Of a stretch of 64,000 nt of DNA, positions 13,321 to 26,480 are shown piece after piece. The notes below the pieces were generated by a model that was not told the DNA's origin, searched no databases, and saw only the letters and a list, made by a program, of their open reading frames with translations. Positions within the stretch are counted from its first letter, which is position 1; each line of letters begins with the position of its first letter. A program made the position numbers and the translations under genes. Origin of the DNA: Bombus terrestris (taxonomy: Eukaryota > Arthropoda > Insecta > Hymenoptera > Apidae); contig NW_025963598.1 of NCBI RefSeq assembly GCF_910591885.1, positions 310,001-374,000 of the forward strand, written 5' to 3'.

Positions 13321-15040
13321 CACGGTGTCCAACGGTGTCCAACGATGTCCCACGTTGTCCCACGTTGTCCCACGTTGTCCCACGTTGTCCCACGATGTCC
13401 CACGTTGTCCCACGTTGTCCCACGTTGTCCCACGTTGTCCCACGTTGTCCCACGTTGTCCCACGTTGTCCCACGTTGTCCCACGTTGTCCCACGTTGTCC
13501 GACGTTGTCCCACGTTGTCCCACGTTGTCCCACGTTGTCCCACGGTGTCCAACGATGTCCAACGATGTCCAACGGTGTCCCACGTTGTCCCACGTTGTTC
13601 CATGGTTTCCCACGTTGTCCCACGTTGTCCCACGTTGTCCCACGGTGTCCAACGATGTCCAACGGTGTCCAACGGTGTCCAACGGTGTCCCACGTTGTCC
13701 CACGATGTCCCACGTTGTCCCACGTTGTCCCACGGTGTCCAACGGTGTCCAACGATGTCCCACGTTGTCCCACGTTGTCCCACGTTGTCCCACGTTGTCC
13801 CACGATGTCCCACGTTGTCCCACGTTGTCCCACGTTGTCCCACGTTGTCCCACGTTGTCCCACGTTGTCCCACGTTGTCCCACGTTGTCCCACGTTGTCC
13901 CACGATGTCCCACGTTGTCCCACGTTGTCCCACGTTGTCCCACGTTGTCCCACGTTGTCCCACGTTGTCCCACGTTGTCCCACGTTGTCCCACGTTGTCC
14001 GACGTTGTCCCACGTTGTCCCACGTTGTCCCACGTTGTCCCACGGTGTCCAACGATGTCCAACGATGTCCAACGGTGTCCCACGTTGTCCCACGTTGTTC
14101 CATGGTTTCCCACGTTGTCCCACGTTGTCCCACGTTGTCCCACGTTGTCCCACGTTGTCCCACGTTGTCCCACGATGTCCCACGTTGTCCCACGTTGTCC
14201 CACGTTGTCCCACGATGTCCCACGTTGTCCCACGTTGTCCCACGGTGTCCCACGGTGTCCAACGATGTCCCACGTTGTCCCACGTTGTCCCACGTTGTCC
14301 CACGTTGTCCCACGATGTCCCACGTTGTCCCACGTTGTCCCACGTTGTCCCACGTTGTCCCACGTTGTCCCACGATGTCCCACGTTGTCCCACGTTGTCC
14401 CACGTTGTCCCACGTTGTCCCACGTTGTCCCACGTTGTCCCACGTTGTCCCACGTTGTCCCACGTTGTCCCACGTTGTCCCACGTTGTCCCACGGTGTCC
14501 AACGATGTCCAACGGTGTCCAGCGATGTCCAACGGTGTCCCACGTTGTCCCACGTTTTCCCACGTTGTCCCACGTTGTCCCACGGTGTCCAACGATGTCC
14601 AACGATGTCCAACGGTGTCCCACGTTGTCCCACGTTGTTCCATGGTTTCCCACGTTGTCCCACGTTGTCCCACGTTGTCCCACGGTGTCCAACGATGTCC
14701 AACGGTGTCCAACGGTGTCCAACGGTGTCCAACGGTGTCCCACGTTGTCCCACGTTGTCCCACGTTGTCCCACGTTGTCCCACGTTGTCCCACGATGTCC
14801 CACGTTGTCCCACGTTGTCCCACGTTGTCCCACGTTGTCCCACGTGGTCCCACGTTGTCCCACGTTGTCCCACGGTGTCCAACGATGTCCAACGGTGTCC
14901 CACGTTGTCCAACGGTGTCCCACGTTGTCCCACGTTGTCCCACGTTGTCCCACGTTGTCCCACGATGTCCCACGTTGTCCCACGTTGTCCCACGTTGTCC
15001 CACGTTGTCCCACGTTGTCCCACGTTGTCCCACGTTGTCC
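13321..15040 (+). repeat. Duplicated block D3, left copy
   Basis: It matches 15931-17650 at a constant 2,610-bp offset, with shared markers at 13501, 14001, 14521, 14551, 14841 and 14961. Looser homology, with unit-count shifts of 30-40 bp, continues left to the AACGTTGTCC at 12881 (15451 in the other copy). It contains module A copy 1. Confidence 0.9.
14001..14850 (+). repeat. Higher-order module A, copy 1 (full)
   Basis: The module is defined by rare units at fixed distances: GACGTTGTCC at 14001, CATGGTTTCC at +100 (14101), AGCGATGTCC at +520 (14521), CACGTTTTCC at +550 (14551), a second CATGGTTTCC at +640 (14641) and CACGTGGTCC at +840 (14841). Intervening units also match copy 2 in order, apart from CACGGTGTCC at 14251 where copy 2 has AACGGTGTCC at 16861. 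Boundaries are set by the markers; the true amplified unit may be longer. Confidence 0.9.
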
Positions 15041-15930
15041 CACGTTGTCCCACGTTGTCCCACGTTGTCCCACGTTGTCCCACGTTGTCCCACGTTGTCC
15101 CACGGTGTCCCACGGTGTCCAACGATGTCCAACGGTGTCCCACGTTGTCCAACGATGTCCAACGGTGTCCAACGGTGTCCCACGTTGTCCCACGTTGTCC
15201 CACGTTGTCCCACGTTGTCCCACGTTGTCCCACGTTGTCCAACGATGTCCAACGGTGTCCCACGTTGTCCCACGTTGTCCTACGTTGTCCCACGTTGTCC
15301 AACGGTGTCCCACGTTGTCCCACGATGTCCCACGTTGTCCCACGTTGTCCCACGGTGTCCAACGATGTCCAACGGTGTCCCACGTTGTCCAACGGTGTCC
15401 CACGTTGTCCCACGATGTCCCACGTTGTCCCACGTTGTCCCACGTTGTCCAACGTTGTCCCACGTTGTCCCACGTTGTCCCACGTTGTCCCACGTTGTCC
15501 CACGTTGTCCCACGGTGTCCAACGATGTCCAACGGTGTCCAACGGTGTCCCACGTTGTCCCACGTTGTCCCACGTTGTCCCACGTTGTCCCACGTTGTCC
15601 CACGTTGTCCCACGATGTCCAACGGTGTCCCACGTTGTCCCACGTTGTCCCACGTTGTCCCACGTTGTCCCACGTTGTCCCACGTTGTCCCACGTTGTCC
15701 CACGTTGTCCCACGTTGTCCCACGTTGTCCCACGTTGTCCCACGTTGTCCCACGTTGTCCAACGATGTCCAACGGTGTCCCACGTTGTCCCACGTTGTCC
15801 CACGTTGTCCCACGTTGTCCCACGTTGTCCCACGTTGTCCCACGTTGTCCCACGTTGTCCCACGTTGTCCCACGTTGTCCCACGTTGTCCCACGTTGTCC
15901 CACGTTGTCCCACGTTGTCCCACGTTGTCC

Positions 15931-17650
15931 CACGGTGTCCAACGGTGTCCAACGATGTCCCACGTTGTCCCACGTTGTCCCACGTTGTCCCACGTTGTCC
16001 CACGATGTCCCACGTTGTCCCACGTTGTCCCACGTTGTCCCACGTTGTCCCACGTTGTCCCACGTTGTCCCACGTTGTCCCACGTTGTCCCACGTTGTCC
16101 CACGTTGTCCGACGTTGTCCCACGTTGTCCCACGTTGTCCCACGTTGTCCCACGGTGTCCAACGATGTCCAACGATGTCCAACGGTGTCCCACGTTGTCC
16201 CACGTTGTTCCATGGTTTCCCACGTTGTCCCACGTTGTCCCACGTTGTCCCACGGTGTCCAACGATGTCCAACGGTGTCCAACGGTGTCCAACGGTGTCC
16301 CACGTTGTCCCACGATGTCCCACGTTGTCCCACGTTGTCCCACGGTGTCCAACGGTGTCCAACGATGTCCCACGTTGTCCCACGTTGTCCCACGTTGTCC
16401 CACGTTGTCCCACGATGTCCCACGTTGTCCCACGTTGTCCCACGTTGTCCCACGTTGTCCCACGTTGTCCCACGTTGTCCCACGTTGTCCCACGTTGTCC
16501 CACGTTGTCCCACGATGTCCCACGTTGTCCCACGTTGTCCCACGTTGTCCCACGTTGTCCCACGTTGTCCCACGTTGTCCCACGTTGTCCCACGTTGTCC
16601 CACGTTGTCCGACGTTGTCCCACGTTGTCCCACGTTGTCCCACGTTGTCCCACGGTGTCCAACGATGTCCAACGATGTCCAACGGTGTCCCACGTTGTCC
16701 CACGTTGTTCCATGGTTTCCCACGTTGTCCCACGTTGTCCCACGTTGTCCCACGTTGTCCCACGTTGTCCCACGTTGTCCCACGATGTCCCACGTTGTCC
16801 CACGTTGTCCCACGTTGTCCCACGATGTCCCACGTTGTCCCACGTTGTCCCACGGTGTCCAACGGTGTCCAACGATGTCCCACGTTGTCCCACGTTGTCC
16901 CACGTTGTCCCACGTTGTCCCACGATGTCCCACGTTGTCCCACGTTGTCCCACGTTGTCCCACGTTGTCCCACGTTGTCCCACGATGTCCCACGTTGTCC
17001 CACGTTGTCCCACGTTGTCCCACGTTGTCCCACGTTGTCCCACGTTGTCCCACGTTGTCCCACGTTGTCCCACGTTGTCCCACGTTGTCCCACGTTGTCC
17101 CACGGTGTCCAACGATGTCCAACGGTGTCCAGCGATGTCCAACGGTGTCCCACGTTGTCCCACGTTTTCCCACGTTGTCCCACGTTGTCCCACGGTGTCC
17201 AACGATGTCCAACGATGTCCAACGGTGTCCCACGTTGTCCCACGTTGTTCCATGGTTTCCCACGTTGTCCCACGTTGTCCCACGTTGTCCCACGGTGTCC
17301 AACGATGTCCAACGGTGTCCAACGGTGTCCAACGGTGTCCAACGGTGTCCCACGTTGTCCCACGTTGTCCCACGTTGTCCCACGTTGTCCCACGTTGTCC
17401 CACGATGTCCCACGTTGTCCCACGTTGTCCCACGTTGTCCCACGTTGTCCCACGTGGTCCCACGTTGTCCCACGTTGTCCCACGGTGTCCAACGATGTCC
17501 AACGGTGTCCCACGTTGTCCAACGGTGTCCCACGTTGTCCCACGTTGTCCCACGTTGTCCCACGTTGTCCCACGATGTCCCACGTTGTCCCACGTTGTCC
17601 CACGTTGTCCCACGTTGTCCCACGTTGTCCCACGTTGTCCCACGTTGTCC
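15931..17650 (+). repeat. Duplicated block D3, right copy
   Basis: This is the second copy of 13321-15040 and contains module A copy 2. The match ends at 17651, where CACGATGTCC replaces the CACGTTGTCC run of the left copy. Confidence 0.9.
16611..17460 (+). repeat. Higher-order module A, copy 2 (full)
   Basis: Markers are at 16611 (GACG), 16711 (CATGG), 17131 (AGCG), 17161 (CACGTTTTCC), 17251 (CATGG) and 17451 (CACGTGG). The spacing is identical to copy 1, with a constant offset of 2,610 bp. It lies inside the 15931-17650 duplication block. Confidence 0.9.
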
Positions 17651-18170
17651 CACGATGTCCCACGTTGTCCCACGTTGTCCCACGTTGTCCCACGTTGTCC
17701 CACGTTGTCCCACGTTGTCCCACGTGGTCCCACGTTGTCCCACGTTGTCCCACGGTGTCCAACGATGTCCAACGGTGTCCCACGTTGTCCAACGGTGTCC
17801 CACGTTGTCCCACGTTGTCCCACGTTGTCCCACGTTGTCCCACGATGTCCCACGTTGTCCCACGTTGTCCCACGATGTCCCACGTTGTCCCACGTTGTCC
17901 CACGTTGTCCGACGTTGTCCCACGTTGTCCCACGTTGTCCCACGTTGTCCCACGGTGTCCAACGATGTCCAACGATGTCCAACGGTGTCCCACGTTGTCC
18001 CACGTTGTTCCATGGTTTCCCACGTTGTCCCACGTTGTCCCACGTTGTCCCACGTTGTCCCACGTTGTCCCACGTTGTCCCACGTTGTCCGACGTTGTCC
18101 CACGTTGTCCCACGTTGTCCCACGTTGTCCCACGTTGTCCCACGTTGTCCCACGTTGTCCCACGTTGTCC

Positions 18171-21100
18171 GACGTTGTCCCACGTTGTCCCACGTTGTCC
18201 CACGTTGTCCCACGGTGTCCAACGATGTCCAACGATGTCCAACGGTGTCCCACGTTGTCCCACGTTGTTCCATGGTTTCCCACGTTGTCCCACGTTGTCC
18301 CACGTTGTCCCACGGTGTCCAACGATGTCCAACGGTGTCCAACGGTGTCCAACGGTGTCCAACGGTGTCCCACGTTGTCCCACGTTGTCCCACGTTGTCC
18401 CACGTTGTCCCACGTTGTCCCACGATGTCCCACGTTGTCCCACGTTGTCCCACGTTGTCCCACGATGTCCCACGTTGTCCCACGTTGTCCCACGTTGTCC
18501 CACGTTGTCCCACGATGTCCCACGTTGTCCCACGTTGTCCCACGTTGTCCCACGTTGTCCCACGGTGTCCAACGATGTCCAACGGTGTCCAACGGTGTCC
18601 CACGGTGTCCAACGGTGTCCCACGTTGTCCCACGTTGTCCCACGTTGTCCCACGTTGTCCCACGTTGTCCCACGATGTCCCACGTTGTCCCACGTTGTCC
18701 GACGTTGTCCCACGTTGTCCCACGTTGTCCCACGTTGTCCCACGGTGTCCAACGATGTCCAACGATGTCCAACGGTGTCCCACGTTGTCCCACGTTGTTC
18801 CATGGTTTCCCACGTTGTCCCACGTTGTCCCACGTTGTCCCACGGTGTCCAACGATGTCCAACGGTGTCCAACGGTGTCCAACGGTGTCCAACGGTGTCC
18901 CACGGTGTCCAACGATGTCCAACGGTGTCCCACGTTGTCCAACGGTGTCCCACGTTGTCCCACGTTGTCCCACGTTGTCCCACGTTGTCCCACGTTGTCC
19001 CACGTTGTCACACGTTGTCCCACGTTGTCCCACGTTGTCCCGCGTTGTCCCACGGTGTCCAACGATGTCCAACGGTGTCCAACGGTGTCCCACGGTGTCC
19101 AACGGTGTCCCACGTTGTCCCACGTTGTCCCACGTTGTCCCACGTTGTCCCACGTTGTCCCACGTTGTCCAACGATGTCCAACGGTGTCCCACGTTGTCC
19201 CACGTTGTTCCATGATTTCCCACGTTGTCCCACGTTGTCCCACGTTGTCCCACGTTGTCCCACGTTGTCCCACGGTGTCCCACGGTGTCCAACGATGTCC
19301 AACGGTGTCCCACGTTGTCCCACGTTGTCCCACGATGTCCCACGTTGTCCCACGTTGTCCCACGTTGTCCCACGTTGTCCCACGTTGTCCCACGTTGTCC
19401 CACGTGGTCCCACGTTGTCCCACGTTGTCTCACGGTGTCCAACGATGTCCAACGGTGTCCCACGTTGTCCAACGGTGTCCCACGTTGTCCCACGTTGTCC
19501 CACGTTGTCCCACGTTGTCCCACGATGTCCCACGTTGTCCCACGTTGTCCCACGTTGTCCCACGTTGTCCCACGTTGTCCCACGGTGTCCAACGATGTCC
19601 CACGTTGTCCCACGTTGTCCCACGTTGTCCCACGTTGTCCCACGATGTCCCACGTTGTCCCACGTTGTCCCACGTTGTCCCACGTTGTCCCACGTTGTCC
19701 CACGTTGTCCAACGATGTCCAACGGTGTCCCACGTTGTCCCACGTTGTTCCATGGTTTCCCACGTTGTCCCACGTTGTCCCACGTTGTCCCACGGTGTCC
19801 AACGATGTCCAACGGTGTCCCACGGTGTCCAACGGTGTCCAACGGTGTCCCACGTTGTCCCACGTTGTCCCACGTTGTCCCACGGTGTCCAACGATGTCC
19901 AACGGTGTCCCACGTTGTCCCACGTTGGCCCACGTTGTCCCACGTTGTCCCACGTTGTCCCACGTTGTCCCACGTTGTCCCACGTTGTCCCACGTTGTCC
20001 CACGTTGTCCCACGTTGTCCCACGATGTCCCACGTTGTCCCACGTTGTCCCACGTTGTCCCACGTTGTCCCACGTTGTCCCACGTTGTCCCACGTTGTCC
20101 CACGTTGTCCCACGTTGTCCCACGGTGTCCAACGGTGTCCAACGGTGTCCCACGGTGTCCCACGTTGTCCCACGTTGTCCCACGTTGTCCCACGTTGTCC
20201 CACGTTGTCCCACGTTGTCCCACGTTGTCCCACGTTGTCCCACGATGTCCCACGGTGTCCCACGTTGTCCCACGTTGTTCCATGGTGTCCCACGTTGTCC
20301 CACGTTGTCCCACGTTGTCCCACGGTGTCCAACGATGTCCAACGGTGTCCAACGGTGTCCAACGGTGTCCAACGGTGTCCCACGTTGTCCCACGTTGTCC
20401 CACGTTGTCCCACGGTGTCCAACGATGTCCAACGGTGTCCCACGTTGTCCCACGTTGTCCCACGATGTCCGACGTTGTCCCACGTTGTCCCACGTTGTCC
20501 CACGTTGTCCAACGTTGTCCCACGTGGTCCCACGTTGTCCCACGTTGTCCCACGTTGTCCCACGTTGTCCCACGGTGTCCAACGATGTCCAACGGTGTCC
20601 AACGGTGTCCCACGTTGTCCCACGTTGTCCCACGTTGTCCCACGTTGTCCCACGTTGTCCCACGTTGTCCAACGATGTCCAACGGTGTCCCACGTTGTCC
20701 CACGTTGTCCCACGTTGTCCCACGTTGTCCCACGTTGTCCCACGTTGTCCCACGTTGTCCCACGTGGTCCCACGTTGTCCCACGTTGTCCCACGGTGTCC
20801 AACGATGTCCAACGGTGTCCCACGTTGTCCAACGGTGTCCCACGTTGTCCCACGTTGTCCCACGTTGTCCCACGTTGTCCCACGATGTCCCACGTTGTCC
20901 CACGTTGTCCCACGTTGTCCCACGTTGTCCCACGTTGTCCCACGTTGTCCCACGTTGTCCCACGTTGTCCCACGTTGTCCCACGTTGTCCCACGTTGTCC
21001 CACGGTGTCCAACGATGTCCAACGGTGTCCAACGGTGTCCCACGGTGTCCAACGGTGTCCCACGTTGTCCCACGTTGTCCCACGTTGTCCCACGTTGTCC

Positions 21101-22000
21101 CACGTTGTCCCACGTTGTCCCACGTTGTCCCACGTTGTCCCACGGTGTCCCACGGTGTCCAACGATGTCCAACGGTGTCCCACGTTGTCCCACGTTGTCC
21201 CCCGGTGTCCCACGTTGTCCCACGTTGTCCCACGTTGTCCCACGTTGTCCCACGTTGTCCCACGTTGTCCCACGTGGTCCCACGTTGTCCCACGTTGTCC
21301 CACGGTGTCCAACGATGTCCAACGGTGTCCCACGTTGTCCAACGGTGTCCCACGTTGTCCCACGTTGTCCCACGTTGTCCCACGTTGTCCCACGATGTCC
21401 CACGTTGTCCCACGTTGTCCCACGTTGTCCCACGTTGTCCCACGTTGTCCCACGTTGTCCCACGTTGTCCCACGTTGTCCCACGTTGTCCCACGTTGTCC
21501 CACGTTGTCCCACGGTGTCCAACGATGTCCAACGGTGTCCAACGGTGTCCCACGGTGTCCAACGGTGTCCCACGTTGTCCCACGTTGTCCCACGTTGTCC
21601 CACGTTGTCCCACGTTGTCCCACGTTGTCCCACGTTGTCCAACGATGTCCAACGGTGTCCCACGTTGTCCCACGTTGTTCCATGGTTTCCCACGTTGTCC
21701 CACGTTGTCCCACGTTGTCCCACGGTGTCCAACGATGTCCAACGGTGTCCAACGTTGTCCAACGGTGTCCAACGGTGTCCCACGTTGTCCCACGTTGTCC
21801 CACGTTGTCCCACGGTGTCCAACGATGTCCAACGGTGTCCCACGTTGTCCCACGTTGTCCCACGATGTCCCACGTTGTCCCACGTTGTCCCACGTTGTCC
21901 CACGTTGTCCAACGTTGTCCCACGTTGTCCCACGTTGTCCCACGTTGTCCCACGTTGTCCCACGTTGTCCCACGGTGTCCAACGATGTCCAACGGTGTCC
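18171..22000 (+). repeat. Large block D2, copy 3 (about 3.8 kb)
   Basis: This is the third copy of the block, closest to 9061-12970. Differences include CACGGTGTCC at 19821 for AACGGTGTCC, CACGAT/CACGGT at 20241-20251 for AACGAT/AACGGT, and variant CATGG units at 19211 and 20281. It ends sharply at 22000 where a different duplicated block begins. Confidence 0.93.
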
Positions 22001-23570
22001 CACGTTGTCCGACGTTGTCCCACGTTGTCCCACGTTGTCCCACGTTGTCCCACGGTGTCCAACGATGTCCAACGATGTCCAACGGTGTCCCACGTTGTCC
22101 CACGTTGTTCCATGGTTTCCCACGTTGTCCCACGTTGTCCCACGTTGTCCCACGGTGTCCAACGATGTCCAACGGTGTCCAACGGTGTCCAACGGTGTCC
22201 CACGTTGTCCCACGATGTCCCACGTTGTCCCACGTTGTCCCACGGTGTCCAACGGTGTCCAACGATGTCCCACGTTGTCCCACGTTGTCCCACGTTGTCC
22301 CACGTTGTCCCACGATGTCCCACGTTGTCCCACGTTGTCCCACGTTGTCCCACGTTGTCCCACGTTGTCCCACGTTGTCCCACGTTGTCCCACGTTGTCC
22401 CACGTTGTCCCACGATGTCCCACGTTGTCCCACGTTGTCCCACGTTGTCCCACGTTGTCCCACGTTGTCCCACGTTGTCCCACGTTGTCCCACGTTGTCC
22501 GACGTTGTCCCACGTTGTCCCACGTTGTCCCACGTTGTCCCACGGTGTCCAACGATGTCCAACGATGTCCAACGGTGTCCCACGTTGTCCCACGTTGTTC
22601 CATGGTTTCCCACGTTGTCCCACGTTGTCCCACGTTGTCCCACGTTGTCCCACGTTGTCCCACGTTGTCCCACGATGTCCCACGTTGTCCCACGTTGTCC
22701 CACGTTGTCCCACGATGTCCCACGTTGTCCCACGTTGTCCCACGGTGTCCAACGGTGTCCAACGATGTCCCACGTTGTCCCACGTTGTCCCACGTTGTCC
22801 CACGTTGTCCCACGATGTCCCACGTTGTCCCACGTTGTCCCACGTTGTCCCACGTTGTCCCACGTTGTCCCACGATGTCCCACGTTGTCCCACGTTGTCC
22901 CACGTTGTCCCACGTTGTCCCACGTTGTCCCACGTTGTCCCACGTTGTCCCACGTTGTCCCACGTTGTCCCACGTTGTCCCACGTTGTCCCACGGTGTCC
23001 AACGATGTCCAACGGTGTCCAGCGATGTCCAACGGTGTCCCACGTTGTCCCACGTTTTCCCACGTTGTCCCACGTTGTCCCACGGTGTCCAACGATGTCC
23101 AACGATGTCCAACGGTGTCCCACGTTGTCCCACGTTGTTCCATGGTTTCCCACGTTGTCCCACGTTGTCCCACGTTGTCCCACGGTGTCCAACGATGTCC
23201 AACGGTGTCCAACGGTGTCCAACGGTGTCCAACGGTGTCCCACGTTGTCCCACGTTGTCCCACGTTGTCCCACGTTGTCCCACGTTGTCCCACGATGTCC
23301 CACGTTGTCCCACGTTGTCCCACGTTGTCCCACGTTGTCCCACGTGGTCCCACGTTGTCCCACGTTGTCCCACGGTGTCCAACGATGTCCAACGGTGTCC
23401 CACGTTGTCCAACGGTGTCCCACGTTGTCCCACGTTGTCCCACGTTGTCCCACGTTGTCCCACGATGTCCCACGTTGTCCCACGTTGTCCCACGTTGTCC
23501 CACGTTGTCCCACGTTGTCCCACGTTGTCCCACGTTGTCCCACGTTGTCCCACGTTGTCCCACGTTGTCC
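22001..23570 (+). repeat. Duplicated block D7, left copy
   Basis: It matches 38231-39800 at a constant 16,230-bp offset. About fifteen landmark units agree (for example 22011, 22101, 22211, 22311, 22411, 22501, 22871, 23021, 23341 and 23461), with no substitution noticed. It starts exactly where block D2 copy 3 ends. Confidence 0.9.
22501..23350 (+). repeat. Higher-order module A, copy 3 (full)
   Basis: Markers are at 22501, 22601, 23021, 23051, 23141 and 23341, the same spacing as copy 1. I found no difference from the copy at 38731-39580 at the landmarks compared, although they are 16,230 bp apart. Confidence 0.9.
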
Positions 23571-25050
23571 CACGTTGTCCCACGGTGTCCCACGGTGTCC
23601 AACGATGTCCAACGGTGTCCCACGTTGTCCAACGATGTCCAACGGTGTCCAACGGTGTCCCACGTTGTCCCACGTTGTCCCACGTTGTCCCACGTTGTCC
23701 CACGTTGTCCCACGTTGTCCAACGATGTCCAACGGTGTCCCACGTTGTCCCACGTTGTCCCACGTTGTCCCACGTTGTCCAACGGTGTCCCACGTTGTCC
23801 CACGATGTCCCACGTTGTCCCACGTTGTCCCACGGTGTCCAACGATGTCCAACGGTGTCCCACGTTGTCCAACGGTGTCCCACGTTGTCCCACGATGTCC
23901 CACGTTGTCCCACGTTGTCCCACGTTGTCCAACGTTGTCCCACGTTGTCCCACGTTGTCCCACGTTGTCCCACGTTGTCCCACGTTGTCCCACGGTGTCC
24001 AACGATGTCCAACGGTGTCCAACGGTGTCCCACGTTGTCCCACGTTGTCCCACGTTGTCCCACGTTGTCCCACGTTGTCCCACGTTGTCCAACGATGTCC
24101 AACGGTGTCCCACGTTGTCCCACGTTGTCCCACGTTGTCCCACGTTGTCCCACGTTGTCCCACGTTGTCCCACGTTGTCCCACGTTGTCCCACGTTGTCC
24201 CACGTTGTCCCACGTTGTCCCACGTTGTCCCACGTTGTCCAACGATGTCCAACGGTGTCCCACGTTGTCCCACGTTGTCCCACGTTGTCCCACGTTGTCC
24301 CACGTTGTCCCACGTTGTCCCACGTTGTCCCACGTTGTCCCACGTTGTCCCACGTTGTCCCACGTTGTCCCACGTTGTCCCACGGTGTCCAACGGTGTCC
24401 AACGATGTCCCACGTTGTCCCACGTTGTCCCACGTTGTCCCACGTTGTCCCACGATGTCCCACGTTGTCCCACGTTGTCCCACGTTGTCCCACGTTGTCC
24501 CACGTTGTCCCACGTTGTCCCACGTTGTCCCACGTTGTCCCACGTTGTCCCACGTTGTCCGACGTTGTCCCACGTTGTCCCACGTTGTCCCACGTTGTCC
24601 CACGGTGTCCAACGATGTCCAACGATGTCCAACGGTGTCCCACGTTGTCCCACGTTGTTCCATGGTTTCCCACGTTGTCCCACGTTGTCCCACGTTGTCC
24701 CACGGTGTCCAACGATGTCCAACGGTGTCCAACGGTGTCCAACGGTGTCCCACGTTGTCCCACGATGTCCCACGTTGTCCCACGTTGTCCCACGGTGTCC
24801 AACGGTGTCCAACGATGTCCCACGTTGTCCCACGTTGTCCCACGTTGTCCCACGTTGTCCCACGATGTCCCACGTTGTCCCACGTTGTCCCACGTTGTCC
24901 CACGTTGTCCCACGTTGTCCCACGTTGTCCCACGTTGTCCCACGTTGTCCCACGTTGTCCCACGATGTCCCACGTTGTCCCACGTTGTCCCACGTTGTCC
25001 CACGTTGTCCCACGTTGTCCCACGTTGTCCCACGTTGTCCCACGTTGTCC

Positions 25051-25910
25051 GACGTTGTCCCACGTTGTCCCACGTTGTCCCACGTTGTCCCACGGTGTCC
25101 AACGATGTCCAACGATGTCCAACGGTGTCCCACGTTGTCCCACGTTGTTCCATGGTTTCCCACGTTGTCCCACGTTGTCCCACGTTGTCCCACGTTGTCC
25201 CACGTTGTCCCACGATGTCCCACGTTGTCCCACGTTGTCCCACGTTGTCCCACGATGTCCCACGTTGTCCCACGTTGTCCCACGGTGTCCAACGGTGTCC
25301 AACGATGTCCCACGTTGTCCCACGTTGTCCCACGTTGTCCCACGTTGTCCCACGATGTCCCACGTTGTCCCACGTTGTCCCACGTTGTCCCACGTTGTCC
25401 CACGTTGTCCCACGATGTCCCACGCTGTCCCACGTTGTCCCACGGTGTCCCACGTTGTCCCACGTTGTCCCACGTTGTCCCACGTTGTCCCACGTTGTCC
25501 CACGTTGTCCCACGTTGTCCCACGTTGTCCCACGTTGTCCCACGTTGTCCCACGGTGTCCAACGATGTCCAACGGTGTCCAGCGATGTCCAACGGTGTCC
25601 CACGTTGTCCCACGTTTTCCCACGTTGTCCCACGTTGTCCCACGGTGTCCAACGATGTCCAACGATGTCCAACGGTGTCCCACGTTGTCCCACGTTGTTC
25701 CATGGTTTCCCACGTTGTCCCACGTTGTCCCACGTTGTCCCACGGTGTCCAACGATGTCCAACGGTGTCCAACGGTGTCCAACGGTGTCCAACGGTGTCC
25801 CACGTTGTCCCACGTTGTCCCACGTTGTCCCACGTTGTCCCACGTTGTCCCACGATGTCCCACGTTGTCCCACGTTGTCCCACGTTGTCCCACGTTGTCC
25901 CACGTGGTCC
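25051..25910 (+). repeat. Higher-order module A, copy 4 (full, one unit longer)
   Basis: GACG at 25051 and CATGG at 25151 are followed by AGCG at 25581, which is 530 rather than 520 bp from the start, so one 10-bp unit has been gained. Downstream spacing is standard (25611, 25701, 25901). Private units CACGCTGTCC at 25421 and CACGGTGTCC at 25441 lie next to the length change. Confidence 0.88.
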
Positions 25911-26480
25911 CACGTTGTCCCACGTTGTCCCACGGTGTCCAACGATGTCCAACGGTGTCCCACGTTGTCCAACGGTGTCCCACGTTGTCCCACGTTGTCC
26001 CACGTTGTCCCACGTTGTCCCACGATGTCCCACGTTGTCCCACGTTGTCCCACGTTGTCCCACGTTGTCCCACGTTGTCCCACGTTGTCCCACGTTGTCC
26101 CACGTTGTCCCACGTTGTCCCACGTTGTCCCACGTTGTCCCACGTTGTCCCACGTTGTCCCACGGTGTCCCACGGTGTCCAACGATGTCCAACGGTGTCC
26201 CACGTTGTCCCACGTTGTCCCACGATGTCCCACGTTGTCCCACGTTGTCCCACGTTGTCCCACGTTGTCCCACGTTGTCCCACGTTGTCCCACGTGGTCC
26301 CACGTTGTCCCACGTTGTCCCACGGTGTCCAACGATGTCCAACGGTGTCCCACGTTGTCCAACGGTGTCCCACGTTGTCCCACGTTGTCCCACGTTGTCC
26401 CACGTTGTCCCACGATGTCCCACGTTGTCCCACGTTGTCCCACGATGTCCCACGTTGTCCCACGTTGTCCCACGTTGTCC

